Positions 45,901 to 53,634 of a stretch of DNA of 64,000 nt are shown here, piece after piece. Under the pieces are notes generated by a model. That model was given only the letters and a program-made list of their open reading frames with translations, was not told where the DNA came from and made no database searches. The position numbers and the translations under genes are program-made. Numbering within the stretch: the stretch's first letter is position 1; every line of letters begins with the position of its first letter. The stretch comes from Acidicapsa dinghuensis. GTDB taxonomy: Bacteria > Acidobacteriota > Terriglobia > Terriglobales > Acidobacteriaceae. The DNA lies in contig NZ_JAGSYH010000007.1 of the NCBI RefSeq assembly GCF_025685685.1, positions 62,001 to 126,000 of the forward strand, given 5' to 3'.

Positions 45901-46761
45901 CAGTACTGATACAGCATTGCTGCCGGTATCCGTCACCGCCAGGTCCATTGTCCCGTCGTGATCGAAGTCGCCCACGGCAACCGCGGACAACATCCCGCTC
46001 CCTGCCGTTACATCGCCATGCGACGCAAATCCGCCATTGCCCGTGCTCACCAGAACGCTGACCGTACCATCGACATTACCGGTCGCCAGATCCGTGCGTC
46101 CATCGCCTGCAAACTCGCCCGCTGCAATCGAAGCAGGCGTCTTCTGTAAAGCCGTTGTGATCGGGCTGCCAAGATTCCCATGTCCATCGTTCAGCAGCAC
46201 AGCCAGCGTGCTTACCTTGCCTCCAACCACTGCAACATCGGCTCCGCCATTGCCGCCAAAGTGACCCGTCGCCACCAGCGCCGGAGCAATCCCCGTCGCA
46301 TACGTCGCCTTCAATGCCAGCGATCCATCGCCGCCCACCGACAGCACCCGCACATTGCCATCTACGGCATCGCCCAGCACCACGCTCGTGTTGCCATCGC
46401 CCATATCGGCCACCGCAATCGCCGAGGGATGGCATCCGCACGCAAACGCCGTGCCTGCTGCAAACGTGCCGCTTCCGTTGCCCAGGTGCACCGTCACGCT
46501 GCCGCTCGCCGCATTCGCCGTGATCAGATCCAGCTTGCCATCATGATTCACGTCCGCGGAAGCAACACTGTTCGGCGCATACGACAGCCCATACGAAGAT
46601 ACGACCAGAAACGGTGCCCGCACAGTACCCAGCTTGACCGCTCCCGTAGAGCCACTCGAGTTCTGCGCCATTACCGGCGAAACCATGAGACTCAACACAA
46701 ACATCACTGGGGCAACGAAAGACATCAGGCCGCGAAGGCAAGACGACGGACGAGCGTTCAT
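39949..46761 (-). CDS. Giant secreted FG-GAP and Ig-like repeat protein
   Basis: A 2270-residue protein. The ATG at 46761 follows GGAG by 7-9 bases and starts a signal peptide (FVAPVMFVLSLMVSPVMAQ). Residues about 50-765 hold about a dozen FG-GAP/VCBS repeats with calcium-type motifs (DVNHDGKLDL, DFDGDGKLDV), likely a beta-propeller. Residues about 770-1960 hold a dozen or more Ig-like repeats (YGTSLTFTATVSG, QPTGTVTFKDG, HSITATYVPGSDPNY). Near the end come two helices around ARKSKGRKD, GIGCGG, and a beta segment GSYLVQIVATDSNGINH, the same tail as in the sedolisin. Adhesion or surface scaffolding is an inference. It sits inside the T6SS region. Confidence 0.88.
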   Translation of the reverse strand: MNARPSSCLRGLMSFVAPVMFVLSLMVSPVMAQNSSGSTGAVKLGTVRAPFLVVSSYGLSYAPNSVASADVNHDGKLDLITANAASGSVTVHLGNGSGTFAAGTAFACGCHPSAIAVADMGDGNTSVVLGDAVDGNVRVLSVGGDGSLALKATYATGIAPALVATGHFGGNGGADVAVVGGKVSTLAVLLNDGHGNLGSPITTALQKTPASIAAGEFAGDGRTDLATGNVDGTVSVLVSTGNGGFASHGDVTAGSGMLSAVAVGDFDHDGTMDLAVTDTGSNAVSVLLGKGDGSFGPAQAYAVGKTPASVLVTDVNGDGKVDLVAVNQASNTFSVLTGNGDGTFGTSASFVVGQGPAAGVVGDFDGDGHADLAVIDSGSQAISVALGNGDGTFQAGRAYGSELMPMASAAADLNRDGRVDLVVANYCGSDAGCAKSGSVSVFLSDANGVYTLAHNYAVGAGPVSVQLMDVDGDGIPDIVALNRLDKTITLLSGKGDGSFEQGSSLSLSESPVAAVVGDFNGDGKLDLAVVGDCGAKSCTQPGTVEVLFGQAGGGFHSGAVYSVGYEPVAIAAGDVNGDKMTDLVVANRCGADASCNSGGTATVLMASASGQFAAAGASTGATKIGNSPAGIGLGDLAGRGVLDLVVSRAGDNTVGLLSGNGDGTFGAVTSYAVGNGPGAVAIGDFDGDGKLDVAVANTTDSTVSVLFGTGSGKMGSTAVMPVGAGPAALTTIASSTGKATGLVTANADAASSQPGNEITVLTRMLPMTSGPVDPTSIAVTLTNGNSPATYGASLQFTATVTGTSNSTQPTGTVTFDDGTAALTCTGSGDGTLTQNGTTNSTATCSISTLSVGTHHINATYNPGSDPNYNAIGPSSNLTQQIQDATPSILLARTTGQASVGYGTTLVFTATVSGASGVTQPTGTVTFKDNSTTLSCTGASDNTLTQGTSSSTATCTIATLSVSGSHSIKATYVPGSDPNYNAAGPSSPVSQTVTTATPTISLALTSPASSSVTYGTSLTFTATVSGVSGAVQPTGSVTFKDGGTTLSCSGAGDNTLTQGSSNSTATCTISTLAGGSHSITADYVPGSDPNYVAAGPSNTVSETVTTTGPSITLARTGSSSVTYGTSLTFTATVTGTSGQTQPTGTVTFQDGSTTLTCSGSNDNTLTQNGKTNSTATCSLNSLGVGSHSITATYVPGSDPNYTAAGPSSPISQAVTKAAATINVATNPGSPTVDQSVTITATVTTSVTAPVGLAGTVSFTINGSSSGDCPNTAINTTTGKASCTTSSLVAPADVIVASYSDPNYTASNGQASPTVSKVTAQTLLSSSSPSAQVNQSVTFTATVAPPTGAGTATLPSGGVTFKQGSTTLCGGVTLVPGTTSSTASCSYAFGAVTSSATTITATYLGDSNFNAGTAGTTPQVVTAGATTASITGSNPNPSNVGQNVTISAAVAASTSGPASPKTGTVAFVDTSVSPNVTICTEPVSGGTVTACQYPFTSSGTHTITATFTSSDSNFANSSASTAFQQVVSASTTKVTLASSQSGTLYANQPVTFTSTVSASSGTGPTPQGTVVYKDTSATPVATLCTTTLSSTGIVPNCVVPSSSVAPFSAGAHSVVAFFTPSDTNYNPGNSPTATVTVSQDTPTVTVALGGTPVPSAVTVDQAVTYTATIAENPAVSTTGNLSTIYPTGSVSFTFSQAGVSATSPCTAAAISQSGGVTTAVCTFSFPSAATSQPYTVTATYNGDANFLSTAGTVNQAVGQTATTVSFSTPNPASASVNEPITFSATVTKPGAFTGLTLPSGSVTFTDTTASPSVLLCTATVTQSTGIASCSGALKSVGTHTITAAYAGDTNFTASSGTQTEMIIASTPVIKLTSSASTVVATQVVNYFAVVSPPVTGAGAQAPTGTIVFTSSDGSTNNCSPIVTSPGDGTITNSCQFAFLPTTSGNVTVTASFVSADGNFKSGTATLAESVQNYTVAFNPTGPTSVTQGYENDKDPFSPGTIHVMATPIGGFSDELTLSCSVQNSSKTTITNPLTCAPSTNTLAGNGSSPVAFTVTAAAATPVDTYTVTLTATDNTFPALTQQATLQVNVIATSGTVSLAPGSAATQSVVFNTAPPQGGTLAATLNTFACGLTSGTAQITSGEISCTGPATAVPITGNATTASITITVNGTTSAALRRQGDGGVFAAAAFWGMPAIGFLAWAARKSKGRKDLMRYLGIALLIIGMSYGIGCGGSFTRPPTVTGGPPVGSYLVQIVATDSNGINHYAVVPLVVN
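40870..44455 (-). repeat. Tandem Ig-like domain repeats within the giant gene
   Basis: About a dozen units of roughly 270-330 bases repeat blocks such as the codons for TYGTSLTFTATV, QPTGTVTF and VPGSDPNY. The units nearest the N-terminal side (43000-44450) are the most alike, implying recent expansion by recombination. Units toward 41000 are more diverged. Confidence 0.85.
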
Positions 46762-47384
46762 ACCAGATCTCCACTCATTGGGCCGGAAAGCCGCAACTTC
46801 ATTCTTGAGTTTTGCCAAGCTCGCAAATTCGCTTGGGGCGGACATTAAGGTTATCCAATCGGTTGCTTTAGAAACGTGGAAGGATAATCGCAAACAGTAA
46901 GATCTTAAGAACTGACCGAATCATCAGTTCCGCAACAGTCGGCGCGATACGCATGATGCCAGGAATAAAAGTGCAGGGCGCACAAGTTGATTCCCGCTGA
47001 TCGCCATTGCGGGCATACAACACTCCGGGAACCAAAAAGCAAAATCACAATGTTTCTCTCGGAGAGAGTGAAAGTACCACGCTCCCCAAGTCAAGTCAAA
47101 CTAAAAAATCCCGCTCTGACTGCTCGGGTTTCATATACCGGATTGCGCGTATAAACACTCATAACGCGCCCGAACCACCCTATCATCATTCGGGTACTTA
47201 CACACATAGAAATCGCAATCCGCCTGCTTATCCGTAGTGACCAAAGAAATCGGATCGTTACAACTCCGCCAATATATTCCCGCTATCTTCCCGATATGCG
47301 CTTTGCAGGTCGGGCTTTTGTTTCTTGCTTCTCGCAGCAGCCATTCTCGGCGTACACTCTTTGCTGTCCAGATAGGAGTTCACC
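46762..47384. other. Intergenic region between the giant protein and PAAR-like genes
   Basis: About 620 bases, lower in GC than the surrounding genes. Open frames here lack ribosome sites and protein-like character. It must carry promoters for both divergent genes, but no clear -35/-10 pair could be fixed. Confidence 0.45.
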
Positions 47385-47774
47385 ATGCCAATGCAGGTCT
47401 GCATGGGAGCCACAATGCAGTGCACCTTCGGAATGGCCCCCAGTTCTCTTGTTGTGTTGCCTACCAATCGCGTCATGACCAATGAAATGCCCGACGCAAA
47501 TATCATGGATCACATTCCCATGGTCAACATCATGCCCTTCGGCATGTGCCAGTCCCTCGCCAACCCGGAAGTGGCCTCTGCTACCGCTGCCGCTCTCGGC
47601 GTGCTCACCCCAATGCCCTGCATTCCCGCCACGCCCGCGCCCTGGGTAACCGGCGCACCCACCGTCCTGCTGGGCAACTTCCCTACTCTCGATAACGTCT
47701 CCCAGCTCATGTGTATCTGGGGTGGCGTCATCACCTTTACCAATCCCGGCGAAGAAACCGTCGAGGTTCCCTAA
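47385..47774 (+). CDS. DUF4280 PAAR-like protein (T6SS spike tip candidate)
   Basis: A 129-residue protein with TAGGAG upstream of the ATG. The start MPMQVCMGATMQCTFGMAPS, the middle MVNIMPFGMC and the proline-rich WVTGAPTVLLGNFPTLDN match DUF4280, a PAAR-like family. PAAR proteins cap VgrG trimers with a sharp beta-cone and often bind a metal at the tip; conserved Cys and His residues here (MQCTFG, DHIPM, GMCQ, PMPCIP) could do so. There is no C-terminal toxin extension, so it may be a bare tip or carry effectors non-covalently. Its place beside the PP2C and tssM genes supports a T6SS role. Confidence 0.85.
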   Translation: MPMQVCMGATMQCTFGMAPSSLVVLPTNRVMTNEMPDANIMDHIPMVNIMPFGMCQSLANPEVASATAAALGVLTPMPCIPATPAPWVTGAPTVLLGNFPTLDNVSQLMCIWGGVITFTNPGEETVEVP

Positions 47775-47906
47775 TCCATTCCTCACACCCCCTTGCCCGT
47801 AACCACATCCAGCAGGTAGGCTGATGTGTCACAATCCTTGCAAACTTCCGCTACCATGGTGTAACTCCCTCGGGTGGTATCGCGGTCATATCATGAGGCA
47901 GATGGA

Positions 47907-48764
47907 ATGGCTCAGGCACCGGCATTCTCTCTCGATTTCGCAGCAGCCACCGACATAGGCTGTCATCGCGGCAACAACGAAGATAGCTTCGGCTACGATA
48001 CCGACAACCAGCTCTACGTTGTTTGTGACGGCATGGGCGGCAGCGCCGCCGGCGAAGTCGCCAGTAACATGGCTGTGCGCGCCCTCATCGAGTGCTTCGA
48101 GTTCCTCATTCAGCAGTCCGCCGAAAATAACGACTCGCAGCCCATCGAAAGCCGCCTGCTTCACTCCATCCACGAAGCCAACCGCCTCGTCCATGAAGCC
48201 GCCACAACCAATCCGGAACACCAGAACATGGGCACCACGCTCGTCTGCGCCACGCTTGATGACTCAAGGCTTGTCATCGGCAATGTTGGCGACAGCCGCT
48301 GTTATCTCATCCGCAATGGCTCATCCCACCAGATCACGCTCGACCACTCACTGCTCGACGAGCAGTTGCGCATGGGACTCATCACCCCCGAAGTGGCCGC
48401 AGCCTCCAATCTGCAATCCGTCATCACCCGCGCCATCGGAACCACCGAAACCGTCGAGCCCGATCTCTTCGCCGTCGACCTCCAGCCCGGCGACATGTTC
48501 CTGCTCACCTCAGACGGCCTCACTCGCTACGCCAAGCCTGAAGACATCGCCAACGCAGCGCGTCCGGAGTTCGAGCTCACGGCCATCTGCCAGACATTGA
48601 TCGATCACGCCAAACAGCGAGGTGGCGTCGACAACATCACCTGCATGATGCTCCGCGCCTTCGAAACGCCCATCGAATCCACAGAACAGGCTACAACGGA
48701 GCCCGCACAAGAACCCTCAGCCGAATTCACCGCCGCAACCCCGGAACAAAGCGCCAGCCAGTAG
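47907..48764 (+). CDS. PP2C-type Ser/Thr protein phosphatase (PppA/Stp1-like)
   Basis: A 285-residue cytoplasmic phosphatase. I use the ATG at 47907 (GAGG 8 bases upstream); an in-frame GTG at 47874 would add 11 residues. PP2C metal motifs are present: CHRGNNEDSFGYD, VCDGMGGSAAGEVAS, TTLVCATLDDSRLVIGNVGDSR and LTSDGLTRY, with GGVDNITCMMLR near the end. The C-terminal 35 residues are a Glu/Thr-rich tail. In Pseudomonas, PppA reverses PpkA phosphorylation and switches the H1-T6SS off. Its position between a PAAR-like gene and tssM makes the same role likely here, with the kinase at 33479 as partner. Confidence 0.9.
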   Translation: MAQAPAFSLDFAAATDIGCHRGNNEDSFGYDTDNQLYVVCDGMGGSAAGEVASNMAVRALIECFEFLIQQSAENNDSQPIESRLLHSIHEANRLVHEAATTNPEHQNMGTTLVCATLDDSRLVIGNVGDSRCYLIRNGSSHQITLDHSLLDEQLRMGLITPEVAAASNLQSVITRAIGTTETVEPDLFAVDLQPGDMFLLTSDGLTRYAKPEDIANAARPEFELTAICQTLIDHAKQRGGVDNITCMMLRAFETPIESTEQATTEPAQEPSAEFTAATPEQSASQ

Positions 48765-48778
48765 CTACCATCACCACT

Positions 48779-48890
48779 TGTCATCCGGAGCGTAGCGAAG
48801 GATCAGCTTTTGTTCTTGCACTTGCTTTTCTTTCTGTCATTCCCGAAGGGAATCCGCTTCACCCACGCGCGAAGCGCGAACCAGTGTCAA
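48779..48890. repeat. Intergenic repeat family A, copy 2 (two modules)
   Basis: TGTCATCCGGAGCGTAGCGA then AGGATCAGCTTTTG is followed by CTTGCTTTTCTTTCTGTCAT, TCCCGAAGGGAATCCGCTTC and the palindrome CGCGCGAAGCGCG, then AACCA. The second part aligns with 37674-37755. It lies in the gap between the PP2C and tssM genes, which holds no gene. Confidence 0.78.
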
Positions 48891-48902
48891 TCACCATCAA
48901 TC

Positions 48903-48952
48903 GGGGTGCCCCATTCATTCAGCGTTCTGCGCTGAATGAGTGGGAAACCACA
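48903..48952. repeat. Repeat family B, copy with a 15-base stem
   Basis: Constant flanks GGGGTGCCCC and GTGGGAAACCAC enclose a hairpin CCCATTCATTCAGCG/CGCTGAATGAGTGGG with loop TTCTG. The copy at 62743 has the same flanks but a different stem sequence. Confidence 0.8.
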
Positions 48953-49011
48953 TAGGCCCGCGCCACCACGAACTATCTCAGGCGCACCTCAAGCCCCGCT
49001 CTTCACACTCG

Positions 49012-52000
49012 CTACTTCACCACCGGCGCCACGCACTGCAGCCCCTGGAAGAACTCCGGCGCCAGCACCTCAGCGCCCGGTCCCGACAGCTCAAAGCTCA
49101 CCGTCTTCGTATTCGCGCCGCTGATCGCGTGCCCTGCCACCGTCGTCGCCGTGTTCACCGGATAATCCAGCCGTAGCCCCGTCGCCGTCTTCGTGATCTG
49201 TGCAGTGCGCACCAGTTGGAAGAGCGACCACGTCCCGGTAAACGACAATACTTCGTTGTTGTCGTAAACCAGCGAAGCCTTCTGCGCCGTCGCACCATCC
49301 CAGTGCATCGCCTGCGGCGCGGCGGAAGTGATGCGCTGCCCATCTACCACCAGCGTTGCGTTTGTGATGCCATTGGAAGGTAGGAATCGCAGGTTAAACG
49401 TAAACGACGGTGACTTCGCCCCGCCCGGATACAAATCCGTGCTCACCTTCGCCACGTGACTGAAGTACTGCGCAAACCGCGGATTCACCGGCTGCGGTGC
49501 CGCTGGAGCCGCGGCATATCCCGCACCCTGTGGCACGAGATATGGCTTCAGGCTCGCGCCAAACACCTGCCATACAGCTCCCGTATCCGGCGTAAAAACA
49601 TTGTTCACATCCGCAATGCTCGCCGGCACGCTGGCATTCGCCGTGAATGGGTACTTGCTCAGCAGCGGATTGATCGCTCCGCATATCTTCTGTCCGCCGC
49701 CATTCGCCGGTGCTCCCGGGCTCGGAGCCAGTCCACCAGCGCACTTGATCGGCTGCTGCATCAGCGCCAGCACCGTCGCCTCCGTGTGGAACTGCGGATC
49801 TACATTGAACGCCTGCGCCGTCTGCTGCGCCGCAATGCCCGCCTGCGAAGCAGCCTGTGTCACCGGCGTCCATGCATTCGGATCGTTCGCCGCCGCAGGA
49901 TTCGCCGCCACCTGATCCAATGCGCCTTGTATTCCCAGTAGCGCATTCACATACGGCGTATTCCCAGGTCCGATAAACCGGTCCTTGTTGTTCGGATCGA
50001 CAAACGCCTGCGTCGGCTGGAACGTCGACTTGATCTTCTGGTCCGCAACGGCCGTGTTATGCGACACCTGATAAAACAGCGCCAGCAGTGGCGAAGCGGG
50101 CCCCGCCAGCGTCGTCAGCTTGCCCGATGTCTCCTTCACTCCCGCGCATCCTGCCACACGCGCATCCGTCAGGAACGTGTGCCACTCCTTGATGTAGTCC
50201 GCTTCATACTGCGGCGTCAGGTCCGCGCCAATCTTCGCCGCATCCACCGCCTGCGCGCCATGATCGCCCAGCACCCACGGCTCACCCGCAGCGTACTTCT
50301 CTGGATGCTTCAGCGCATCCTGCATCGCAGCAAAGCCATCATGCGTGAACGCCCCGCGCACCGGATGTCCATCACTCACCAGCGTCAGCGTCGCCGGATA
50401 CATCTTGTTGAAGTCGACCGCCTGCCCTGCCTTGTCCGCGTCATTCAGCATCGCCTGGTAGATGCTCGTCTCCGCCACAAATTTCGACAGATACCCACGC
50501 GCATGCTCCACCATCTTCATGTCCGGATCGATCGCATACGGCGGTTGCCTCAACAACTCATTGGCATAGAAATCGATCTGCTTCTGCACCAGCGCCTGCT
50601 GATCCGCATCCACCATCCGATTGCCAACCCAGTACTGCTTCACCAGCCGGTCCACAAACACCGGCACACTCTTCTCCGGATGATTCGTCGTAATCAGATA
50701 AGCCTTCAGCGGCTCATACGCGGCCACATACGCACCCGAATCGCTCGCATTCTGCGGCGCATCCGGTAGCCCGTTCATCAACGTCGAGAACCCCGCCTGC
50801 GCCGGATTCAGAATCATCGGCCGGAATCTGTCAAAGTAAACCTTGCGCGCCTGGGCATCCAGCTTCTCGCCCTGATACAAACCAAACCGGTAAGACAGCG
50901 GCGCTCCATCTTTGTTGTACCCATCCAACTGAACAATCGTCTGCCGCAGTGGCTCTAGTTGCTGCAAATCGCTCAAGCTCGGTATCGAAACCGAAGTCGC
51001 TCCAGTCGAAGGCAGTGCCTTCGCCGCATTCTGTATCCGATGCTCCACTGCCGCGTTATTCGAATACGACACAATCAGCAGGACGGTATATAGCAGGAAC
51101 AGAAACGCCAGCGTCCCAAACAAAATCCTGCGGAACAACCGCGCTGGAGCCGTCTGATTCGTCGCCGTCAGTGCGCTGCGGTCCCCAAGAATCGCCTCTG
51201 GAAACAGCCGCGCTAGAAACGTCCACTGCGGCACCCGTGTCGCCACCTTAACCGGCTGTGGAGTTGGCTGGCTCTGCTGCCGTCCCATCATCGACAGATT
51301 CAAGTACTGCGTAGCACCCGCATCCGCTGCGGGCTGCGGTGCAGCCTGCACAGGAGCATTCGCAATCCGCTCCACAATCTGCGCACGAATACCAGTGAAA
51401 TAAAACCCGCGTAGATAAGGATTCGCGCTCAACTGGCTCGGCTTGCAAAGCTCCACGAGATACTGATTCAGATTCTTGCGCAGCTTCCCAAACTCACGCG
51501 GAAACTCATACACCGGCCCAGCACTTCGCGCATCCGTCTCGCGGTCCAGCATCTCCACGCGAAACTCGCCCAGCTTGTAGCAGAGCGCATCTAACGCCGC
51601 TGCAAGCCGCTTCGAAGCCTCATCCACATACACGCCAACCGAGGCTTCGCTCTTCGGCGTCGCCAGCCCCAGCATCTGCCTGACTTCAACCTCGGTCAGG
51701 TTGCGCACATACTCAGCAAAGTGCGGCACGCGGTCCAGTTTCGTCACAATCACATACACCGGCACAGCCATGCCCAGCAGCCGGCTTATCTCGCGCAGTT
51801 GGCCGCCGACCGTCCGTGCCCCCGCCATCAGCGCCGCGCCTGCATCACCCGCCGTCAACTGCTCCGCGCTCACACACACTACAGCCGCTCTCGGAGCAGC
51901 CCCTGACCCAAACGCCGATTGATACGCCTTCGCCCGCGTCCGCTCCACCAGTCGCGTCAGCATTGCGCCGCTATTGCGTATCGCTGCGCCCGCTTCCACA

Positions 52001-52452
52001 ATCGTCGTCAGGCTCGTGAACCAAAGATTGATCACCGTCGTCGGAACCGTCTGCCCCTCAGCCGGTATCGCGCCCGCCACCAATTCCGGATTCAACCCCG
52101 ACATCAGCACCGTCGTTGTCTTACCCGATCCCGCATCGCCCAGCACATAGATCAGCGGCAGCATGTCCAGGCTCTTCGCGCCCTGCTGCGACTCCTTCAG
52201 CTTCCGGTTCGCCTCATTCAGCAGCAGATCCAGTTCGCCCGTAGCGCCCGATCCATCCCCCTCCTGCCCTGCATTCTTCTTCGCCTTGAAGTGCATCACC
52301 AGGATCACGATCGCCGCCGCGATCCCCAGCACCAGCACTAGCGTGACAAACAGAATGTAAGCAGTCCCCGTCAGATGCAGCAGAGCGGCAATACCGAACG
52401 CAAGCAACGCGGCAACCAGAACAACGACGGCAACAAGCACATAGACGAGCAA
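49012..52452 (-). CDS. tssM: T6SS membrane-complex protein TssM (IcmF)
   Basis: A 1146-residue inner-membrane protein starting at a TTG preceded by a G-rich site. Two N-terminal helices (VYVLVAVVVLVAALLAFGIA and YILFVTLVLVLGIAAAIVIL) and a third near residue 440 (LFGTLAFLFLLYTVLLIVSY) anchor it. The cytoplasmic domain between them has a Walker A motif (LGDAGSGKTTTVL, about residue 105), and the long periplasmic part ends in a beta-rich C-terminal domain. TssM spans the periplasm to reach TssJ and, with TssL, forms the docking complex. Length is normal for the family. tssL lies 61 bases upstream on the same strand. No tssJ is nearby. Confidence 0.95.
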   Translation of the reverse strand: MLVYVLVAVVVLVAALLAFGIAALLHLTGTAYILFVTLVLVLGIAAAIVILVMHFKAKKNAGQEGDGSGATGELDLLLNEANRKLKESQQGAKSLDMLPLIYVLGDAGSGKTTTVLMSGLNPELVAGAIPAEGQTVPTTVINLWFTSLTTIVEAGAAIRNSGAMLTRLVERTRAKAYQSAFGSGAAPRAAVVCVSAEQLTAGDAGAALMAGARTVGGQLREISRLLGMAVPVYVIVTKLDRVPHFAEYVRNLTEVEVRQMLGLATPKSEASVGVYVDEASKRLAAALDALCYKLGEFRVEMLDRETDARSAGPVYEFPREFGKLRKNLNQYLVELCKPSQLSANPYLRGFYFTGIRAQIVERIANAPVQAAPQPAADAGATQYLNLSMMGRQQSQPTPQPVKVATRVPQWTFLARLFPEAILGDRSALTATNQTAPARLFRRILFGTLAFLFLLYTVLLIVSYSNNAAVEHRIQNAAKALPSTGATSVSIPSLSDLQQLEPLRQTIVQLDGYNKDGAPLSYRFGLYQGEKLDAQARKVYFDRFRPMILNPAQAGFSTLMNGLPDAPQNASDSGAYVAAYEPLKAYLITTNHPEKSVPVFVDRLVKQYWVGNRMVDADQQALVQKQIDFYANELLRQPPYAIDPDMKMVEHARGYLSKFVAETSIYQAMLNDADKAGQAVDFNKMYPATLTLVSDGHPVRGAFTHDGFAAMQDALKHPEKYAAGEPWVLGDHGAQAVDAAKIGADLTPQYEADYIKEWHTFLTDARVAGCAGVKETSGKLTTLAGPASPLLALFYQVSHNTAVADQKIKSTFQPTQAFVDPNNKDRFIGPGNTPYVNALLGIQGALDQVAANPAAANDPNAWTPVTQAASQAGIAAQQTAQAFNVDPQFHTEATVLALMQQPIKCAGGLAPSPGAPANGGGQKICGAINPLLSKYPFTANASVPASIADVNNVFTPDTGAVWQVFGASLKPYLVPQGAGYAAAPAAPQPVNPRFAQYFSHVAKVSTDLYPGGAKSPSFTFNLRFLPSNGITNATLVVDGQRITSAAPQAMHWDGATAQKASLVYDNNEVLSFTGTWSLFQLVRTAQITKTATGLRLDYPVNTATTVAGHAISGANTKTVSFELSGPGAEVLAPEFFQGLQCVAPVVK

Positions 52453-52513
52453 GGGAACCCCCGGAATTGCCTGTAAAAATACACAGCCGGATCAACCGGC
52501 CAAACTCATGCGA

Positions 52514-53227
52514 CTAACCGATGCTCGAAGCACCCGAGCTCAGCATCATCCAGAACCCACCAAAGGCCAGCACCATCACCACAAACAGCACAATCGCGGC
52601 AATTCCCAGCCCTCGGCTCCAGCTATCCACTGCCTTTTTCGCCTTCACTTCAGGCGGAGGAGGCGCATCCGGCAGAAACACCAGCGCCCCACGAATGCGC
52701 CCGATCTTTTCCCGCGCCTGCCGCACCAGCGTCTGTATCTCCCCACCGATTCGCGGCGCCGCGCCCTGTTGATCAAAATATCCCGAGCTCAGCGCATACT
52801 TACCCTTGAACCCCAGCAGCATGCAAAGGCAATACACCTCAAGGCAATCCGCCGTCTCCTGCGAGTCAGGCTTTGTCAGCAGCCCATGCAGATGCTCAAA
52901 AAACACCTCGCCCGCGCGCATGTGCCCAAACATCTCTTCCTGCATCGGCTTCTGCGCCCAGTCGGCGAACGCCGCGCTCTGCATCTTCAGCACGCTCTCA
53001 TCCAGCAGCGCCACCACGGCAAAAAATGCGAGCTGGTTCACCTCATTCGAATACCCCAGCGACTTAGCCTGCTCCATCGCCGACTTCAGCGCCGCCCGTA
53101 TGCTCGCGCGAAACCCCTGCGAATTCGCTGCCGCACCCTGCTGCATCGTCGTCAGCCGCAGTATCGTCGTCAACGCGTTCTCATAACAGGAAGCAAGACT
53201 CCACGTCCTCGATGCCAACTCGCTCAT
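52514..53227 (-). CDS. tssL: T6SS membrane-complex protein TssL (DotU)
   Basis: A 237-residue tail-anchored inner-membrane protein. The cytoplasmic DotU domain is recognisable by EVNQLAFFAVVALLDESVL, MFGHMRAGEVFFEHLHGLL and ADCLEVYCLCMLLGFKGKY. A Pro-rich hinge (PDAPPPPEVKAKK) precedes the single C-terminal helix (IAAIVLFVVMVLAFGGFWMM). There is no OmpA/peptidoglycan-binding extension, so cell-wall anchoring must come from elsewhere. TssL binds TssM and receives the baseplate. It is first in a two-gene minus-strand unit with tssM, divergent from the proline-rich gene. Confidence 0.95.
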   Translation of the reverse strand: MSELASRTWSLASCYENALTTILRLTTMQQGAAANSQGFRASIRAALKSAMEQAKSLGYSNEVNQLAFFAVVALLDESVLKMQSAAFADWAQKPMQEEMFGHMRAGEVFFEHLHGLLTKPDSQETADCLEVYCLCMLLGFKGKYALSSGYFDQQGAAPRIGGEIQTLVRQAREKIGRIRGALVFLPDAPPPPEVKAKKAVDSWSRGLGIAAIVLFVVMVLAFGGFWMMLSSGASSIG

Positions 53228-53634
53228 GCGTTATCCCCGCTCATGCCTGGTCCCAGGTTGTCCTGAACTGCCCTTGCACATAGTGCGCGGCCTCTGCCGC
53301 AACTTCACCGCAGGCGCCTTTGCTCACGGCCGATAGTGTCTCGCCGTCACAGCTCGTTTCCAGTGCCTGTCTGTAAATCATAAAGAGCATACAGCAACAA
53401 TTTGCTCATCGTGCAAAACTTGCTGTGCTCCTCGCAAAGCCACTGCAAAATGTCGCGTACAAAGATTCGCGAACTCGCCGTTCATCTGCATGTCACGTCC
53501 TTGCTCCGTACATCACCTTGGTAATAGGTCCCGTTCCCATTCCATCAACAACGCACCCCAACTCTTTACGACGCCCACCGGTACGTGTAATCTTCGCAGT
53601 GAAACCCGCACCAAACTCAAAGGAAGCGACCAAC
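53228..53634. other. Divergent promoter region between tssL and the proline-rich gene
   Basis: About 400 bases. The plus-strand frame is open from 53425, but its upstream part has no ribosome site and no protein-like composition, so I treat it as untranslated. No confident promoter pair or operator repeat was found. Confidence 0.45.
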
